Source of the DNA: Brevibacterium casei CIP 102111
GTDB lineage: Bacteria > Actinomycetota > Actinomycetes > Actinomycetales > Brevibacteriaceae
Direction of reading: 5' to 3'
Length of the DNA: 64,000 nucleotides
NCBI RefSeq assembly: GCF_900169275.1
Contig: NZ_FXZC01000001.1
Coordinates: forward strand, 776,402 to 840,401
In this document: positions 61,471 through 64,000 of the stretch, one piece after another
Layout: each line of letters opens with the position of its first letter
Position numbering within the stretch: position 1 is the first letter of the stretch
The notes under the pieces: model-generated
The model's input: the letters and a program-made list of their open reading frames with translations, nothing else
Databases searched by the model: none
What the model was told of the DNA's origin: nothing
Program-made: the position numbers and the translations under genes

Positions 61471-61653
61471 TCAGGTGCTCTCGGGGAGCTCGTCCTCTTC
61501 GCCCTCTTCGAGCGGCCTCGTCTTCGTGCCGTTCCCGAACTCGTCGAGAATGATCCGGCGTTTGACCATCTCGCCGGTCTCCTCGTCCATGACTTCGATG
61601 ATGTCGCCCGGGTGGGTCGACGGCTGGTAGTGGTCCTCGTTGACTCCGCTCAT
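61471..61653 (-). CDS. Small hypothetical protein
   Basis: Acidic 60-residue protein without recognised family. It has a short beta-strand pattern (GDIIEVMDEETGEMVKRRIIL, split at about 16-36) and a glutamate-rich tail ending EEDELPEST. AGAGGAGG lies 7 bases before its ATG, strong support for translation. Convergent with the PTH2 gene, 6 bases apart; the start faces away from the following hydrolase gene. It resembles small conserved actinobacterial accessory proteins but no function can be assigned. Confidence 0.65.
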   Translation of the reverse strand: MSGVNEDHYQPSTHPGDIIEVMDEETGEMVKRRIILDEFGNGTKTRPLEEGEEDELPEST

Positions 61654-61821
61654 GGCGCTGCCTCCTCTGGGTTAGTCCGACGGTACCTCTGTGTGACGTG
61701 ACTCTCAAGGATCATCGGCCGAGGTGGTCGGGGCTTCTGCGCTGCGCGGCTTCTTGTTTACGAATATGACTGTACGGTAACATCGAGTCACCATCTGCAA
61801 GTGCAACCAAGGGAGTTTGCC

Positions 61822-62538
61822 ATGCTGAAGACATTCGTTCTCGTATCCGGTGCTTGGCACGGAGGATGGGCTTGGCGGCCGGTCGCACAGCATCTGCGGC
61901 AAGCCGGGCATACGGTCTATGCGCCGACGCTGCCCGGGCTGCATGACGGGGATGAGCCGCAGAGATACGGGCTCGATGATGTGATCGACCATATTGTCAC
62001 GGTGATCGAGGAGAACGACCTCCGCGATGTCACGCTCATCGGTCACAGCTGGGGCGGGTATGTCATCACCGGTGCGGCACCGCGGATCGCCGAGCGGCTC
62101 CACAGGCTCGTCTACTGGAGTGCTTTCGTTCCGGCCGCCGGCCGGTCGCTCATGGACGAGGTTCCGCCGCACTATCGTGAGCTGTTCGAGGGGCTGGCTG
62201 CCCAATCGGGTGACAACTCCGTGATGCTCCCGCTCGAGGTATGGAAGGCCGCGTTCATGCAGGACGCCGACGAGTCCGTTCAGACGATGATCCACAGTCT
62301 GCTGGTTTCCCAGCCGATGCAGTACTTCACGACTCCCGTTGACTCTGTGATGCCGACCAAACTCGGAATCGATGTGTCCTATCTGCTCGGCGCCGAGGAC
62401 ATCGGACTGCCGGAAGGAGAGTACGGCTGGCCCCGTTTCGCCGAGCGGCTCGGGGTCGAGCCGGTTCCGGTGCCGGGCAGTCATGAGTCTCTATTCACCC
62501 GACCGGACGAACTGGCCGACGCTTTCGCACGAGCATGA
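61822..62538 (+). CDS. Alpha/beta hydrolase
   Basis: Hydrolase of 238 residues, single compact domain. It resembles salicylic acid-binding/hydroxynitrile lyase-type esterases: FVLVSGAWHGGWAWRPVAQHL (about 5-25) with the oxyanion HG, catalytic nucleophile in LIGHSWGGYV (Ser about 75), and the C-terminal VPGSHESLFTRPDELA with catalytic His (about 224). AAGGGAG 6 bases before the ATG supports the start. The upstream gap contains an AT-rich stretch (about 61755-61785) that may hold its promoter. Substrate unknown. Confidence 0.88.
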   Translation: MLKTFVLVSGAWHGGWAWRPVAQHLRQAGHTVYAPTLPGLHDGDEPQRYGLDDVIDHIVTVIEENDLRDVTLIGHSWGGYVITGAAPRIAERLHRLVYWSAFVPAAGRSLMDEVPPHYRELFEGLAAQSGDNSVMLPLEVWKAAFMQDADESVQTMIHSLLVSQPMQYFTTPVDSVMPTKLGIDVSYLLGAEDIGLPEGEYGWPRFAERLGVEPVPVPGSHESLFTRPDELADAFARA

Positions 62539-62539
62539 C

Positions 62540-62584
62540 AGCGCCGTCGCCGGGGAGGAATGTGCCCTTGCCGGCGACGGTGCT
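62540..62584. terminator. Bidirectional terminator hairpin
   Basis: A 14-base stem with one G-T pair (62540-62553 with 62571-62584) and a 17-base loop, between the convergent hydrolase and LPXTG genes. Confidence 0.65.
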
Positions 62585-62603
62585 GTTCGGTGTCGAGCCG
62601 CAC

Positions 62604-64000
62604 TCAGCCTTGGTGCGCTGAGAGCCGCCGGCGTCTCACACTCAGAGTGATCGCGGTGCCGGCGGCGACGAGCAGCCCGGCAAGTCCGGTCAGCGCGAGT
62701 GTCCCGTCAGCACCGGTCCGTGGCAGATCTCCACCGCCCGAGGCGGTCGAGCTCGCATTCGTAGAGGTGGACGATGCGGAGGTCGATCCGCCTGCACTCG
62801 ACGAGCCGTCGGCGGCGGCACTGGACGCCCCTCCGATGCGTGACGACCCGTCAGAGTCCGAGGCGGCTTCTGCCGATGCCTTCGTCGCGGAGTCGGCCGT
62901 TGCCGTCACCGAGGCGGCGGCTGCCGGGTCGGCATCAGCGGCCGCCGTTGCCGAGGCGTTCGTGTCGTCGTTGCTGTCAGCCTTCGTCGCCGACTGGGCA
63001 GCTGCCTGCGATGAGGCGTTGGGACCCGAAGCGGCGTCGGCAGAGGCCTCCGAGGAGGCGTCCTCGCTCGCCGCGGACTCCGCTGCTGCTTCGGCATTCT
63101 CGTCAGCCGCGGCGGACGCTGTGGTCGTTGCGTCCTCTTCGGCGGCAGCCTGAGCGGCTGCCTGGGCTGCAGGATCGCCGTCGTCGTCTGCGCTCGCCGA
63201 GGCGGAGGCGGTTGCAGCGGCATTCACGTCGTCTCCTGCTGCCGCATCGGGGTCTGCCGTCGCATCGGGATCCGTTGCGGCGTCGGGGTCCGCGGCTGAG
63301 TCAGGGTCGGCTGCCGCGTCCGGGTCCGCCGCTGCGTCGGGATCCGTGGAGGCGTCGGCGTTGGCTGCTGCTTCCACGGAGGCCTGGGTGGATGAGTCGG
63401 CGGTTGAGGCGGCTTCGGCTGCTGAGGAGGCGTCGGCGTTCGCTGCTGCTGATTGATCGGCGTTCGTCGAGTCCGTGCCGTCGGCGTTGGCTGCTGCCTT
63501 GGCTGCTCCCTTGGCCGCTGAGTTCGCATCCGTTGTCGCATCGGCGGTGGTGTCGGTGGTGGCGTCTTCCGTCGCTGCGGACTCGGCTGCTGCTTCGGCG
63601 TTCTCGTTGGCTGCCGCCGAGGCGGTGGTGTTCGCGTCTTCGTCGGCTGCGGCTTGTGCCGCGGCTTGTGCGGCGGGGTCGCCGTTGTCATCGGCGGTGG
63701 CCGATGCCGAGGCGGAAGCGGCGGCGTTGACGTTGACTGCGCCATCGGGATCGGTGGAGGCATCCGGGTCTGTCGAGGCATCCGGGTCCGCGGCTGAGTC
63801 AGGGTCGGTTGCCGCGTCCGGGTCCGCCGAGGCGTCGGGATCGGTGGAGGCATCCGGGTCTGTCGAAGCATCCGGGTCCGCGGCTGAGTCAGGGTCGGCT
63901 GCCGCGTCCGGGTCCGCCGCTGCGTCGGGATCCGTGGAGGCGTCGGCGTTGGCTGCTGCTTCCACGGAGGCCTGGGTGGATGAGTCGGCGGTTGAGGCGG
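62604..64000 (-). CDS. LPXTG-anchored repetitive surface protein, 3' part (5' end beyond window)
   Basis: C-terminal part (at least about 460 residues) of a wall-anchored protein; the frame is still open at the window end. It ends with the sortase signal LPRTG, a hydrophobic stretch (LALTGLAGLLVAAGTAITL) and RRRR. The rest is Ala, Asp, Ser and Thr with almost no other residues, in (A/S/T)(A/T)DPD pentads and A-rich helices. The sequence repeats with a period of 588 bases (196 codons), e.g. 63361 versus 63949. No catalytic domain is visible in the part present, so it may be a stalk, adhesin or matrix protein. Strand minus; the start is not in view. Confidence 0.85.
   Translation of the reverse strand, partial: ASTADSSTQASVEAAANADASTDPDAAADPDAAADPDSAADPDASTDPDASTDPDASADPDAATDPDSAADPDASTDPDASTDPDGAVNVNAAASASASATADDNGDPAAQAAAQAAADEDANTTASAAANENAEAAAESAATEDATTDTTADATTDANSAAKGAAKAAANADGTDSTNADQSAAANADASSAAEAASTADSSTQASVEAAANADASTDPDAAADPDAAADPDSAADPDAATDPDATADPDAAAGDDVNAAATASASASADDDGDPAAQAAAQAAAEEDATTTASAAADENAEAAAESAASEDASSEASADAASGPNASSQAAAQSATKADSNDDTNASATAAADADPAAAASVTATADSATKASAEAASDSDGSSRIGGASSAAADGSSSAGGSTSASSTSTNASSTASGGGDLPRTGADGTLALTGLAGLLVAAGTAITLSVRRRRLSAHQG
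63210..64000 (-). repeat. Tandem 196-residue repeat units in surface protein gene
   Basis: Stretches near 63361-63415 recur unchanged at 63949-64000, an offset of exactly 588 bases. Within each unit, runs of the Pro-Asp pentad (GGGTC/GGATC.G..GC..CG pattern) form a second level of repetition. Confidence 0.75.

Noticed and set aside
62774..63730. Open frame of 318 codons on the plus strand opposite the LPXTG protein
   Set aside because: An Arg/Pro/Leu-rich artefact of the repetitive GC-rich sequence; the LPRTG signal shows the minus strand is coding.

Overview
The window is about 65-70% GC DNA with dense, short-spaced genes, GTG/ATG starts, strong GGAGG-type ribosome sites on some genes and apparent leaderless starts on many others. 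Gene content (TagF-like glycerophosphotransferases, LPXTG surface protein, LLM/FMN-reductase duo, BCCT transporter, class V aminotransferase, FdhD/MoaB pair) points to a high-GC Gram-positive actinobacterium; Brevibacterium or a close relative is my best guess, but this is inference from gene content only. No rRNA, tRNA, CRISPR array, phage or transposase was recognised.

Layout. 0-17 kb is a metabolic and transport region: LysR regulator, Cys/Met-type PLP enzyme and GNAT acetyltransferase; an enoyl-CoA hydratase and acyl-CoA ligase behind a perfect palindrome; YceI protein; ChrA-type transporter; acyltransferase-like protein; 3-hydroxyacyl-CoA dehydrogenase; SnoaL-like protein; succinate-semialdehyde-type dehydrogenase; short-chain fatty acid transporter; choline/betaine (BCCT) transporter; 3-methyladenine glycosylase lacking zinc ligands; Nudix hydrolase and a HhH protein. 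17-28 kb holds two membrane transporters, an ArsR/AHSA1 pair that share one palindrome as promoter, an orphan membrane protein bracketed by REP-like palindromes, an aldo/keto reductase, a TauE/SafE permease, a ChaA-type antiporter, DoxX, and a MarR - LLM monooxygenase - FMN reductase operon. 28-38.7 kb holds MoaB/FdhD (molybdoenzyme maturation), a class V aminotransferase, a zinc alcohol dehydrogenase, DUF2252, MFS transporter, GDPD lipoprotein, HdeD-like membrane protein and CorA.

38.7-51.1 kb is a cell-wall glycopolymer (teichoic acid) cluster: two paralogous CDP-glycerol-type phosphotransferases stand at the two ends in opposite orientation, enclosing a TagF-like/GT4 fusion, TagD, two GT2 enzymes, a GT4 enzyme and a CDP-alcohol phosphotransferase with an altered active-site motif; another GT2 gene lies just outside on the minus strand. 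TagD makes CDP-glycerol, the phosphotransferases polymerise it, and the glycosyltransferases would decorate or alternate sugars in the chain. No export (TagGH) or priming (TagO/TagA) gene is in the window.

51.3-57.5 kb is one tightly overlapped operon: an XRE-TetR double-HTH regulator, a lipoprotein solute-binding protein, two permeases and a fused double ATPase of the oligopeptide/nickel ABC family. 57.5-64 kb holds a DEAD-box helicase whose reading frame has no normal start codon, an HSL-type hydrolase, a PTH2-type peptidyl-tRNA hydrolase, a 60-residue protein, an alpha/beta hydrolase, and the 3' part of a long repetitive LPXTG-anchored surface protein that runs off the window end.

The most noteworthy sequence observations are the bidirectional leaderless promoter/operator at 19518-19539, the start-less helicase, the TagF-GT4 fusion and bookend paralogs in the wall-polymer cluster, the zinc-less Tag glycosylase, and a recurrent -10 box placed 6-8 bases before start codons.
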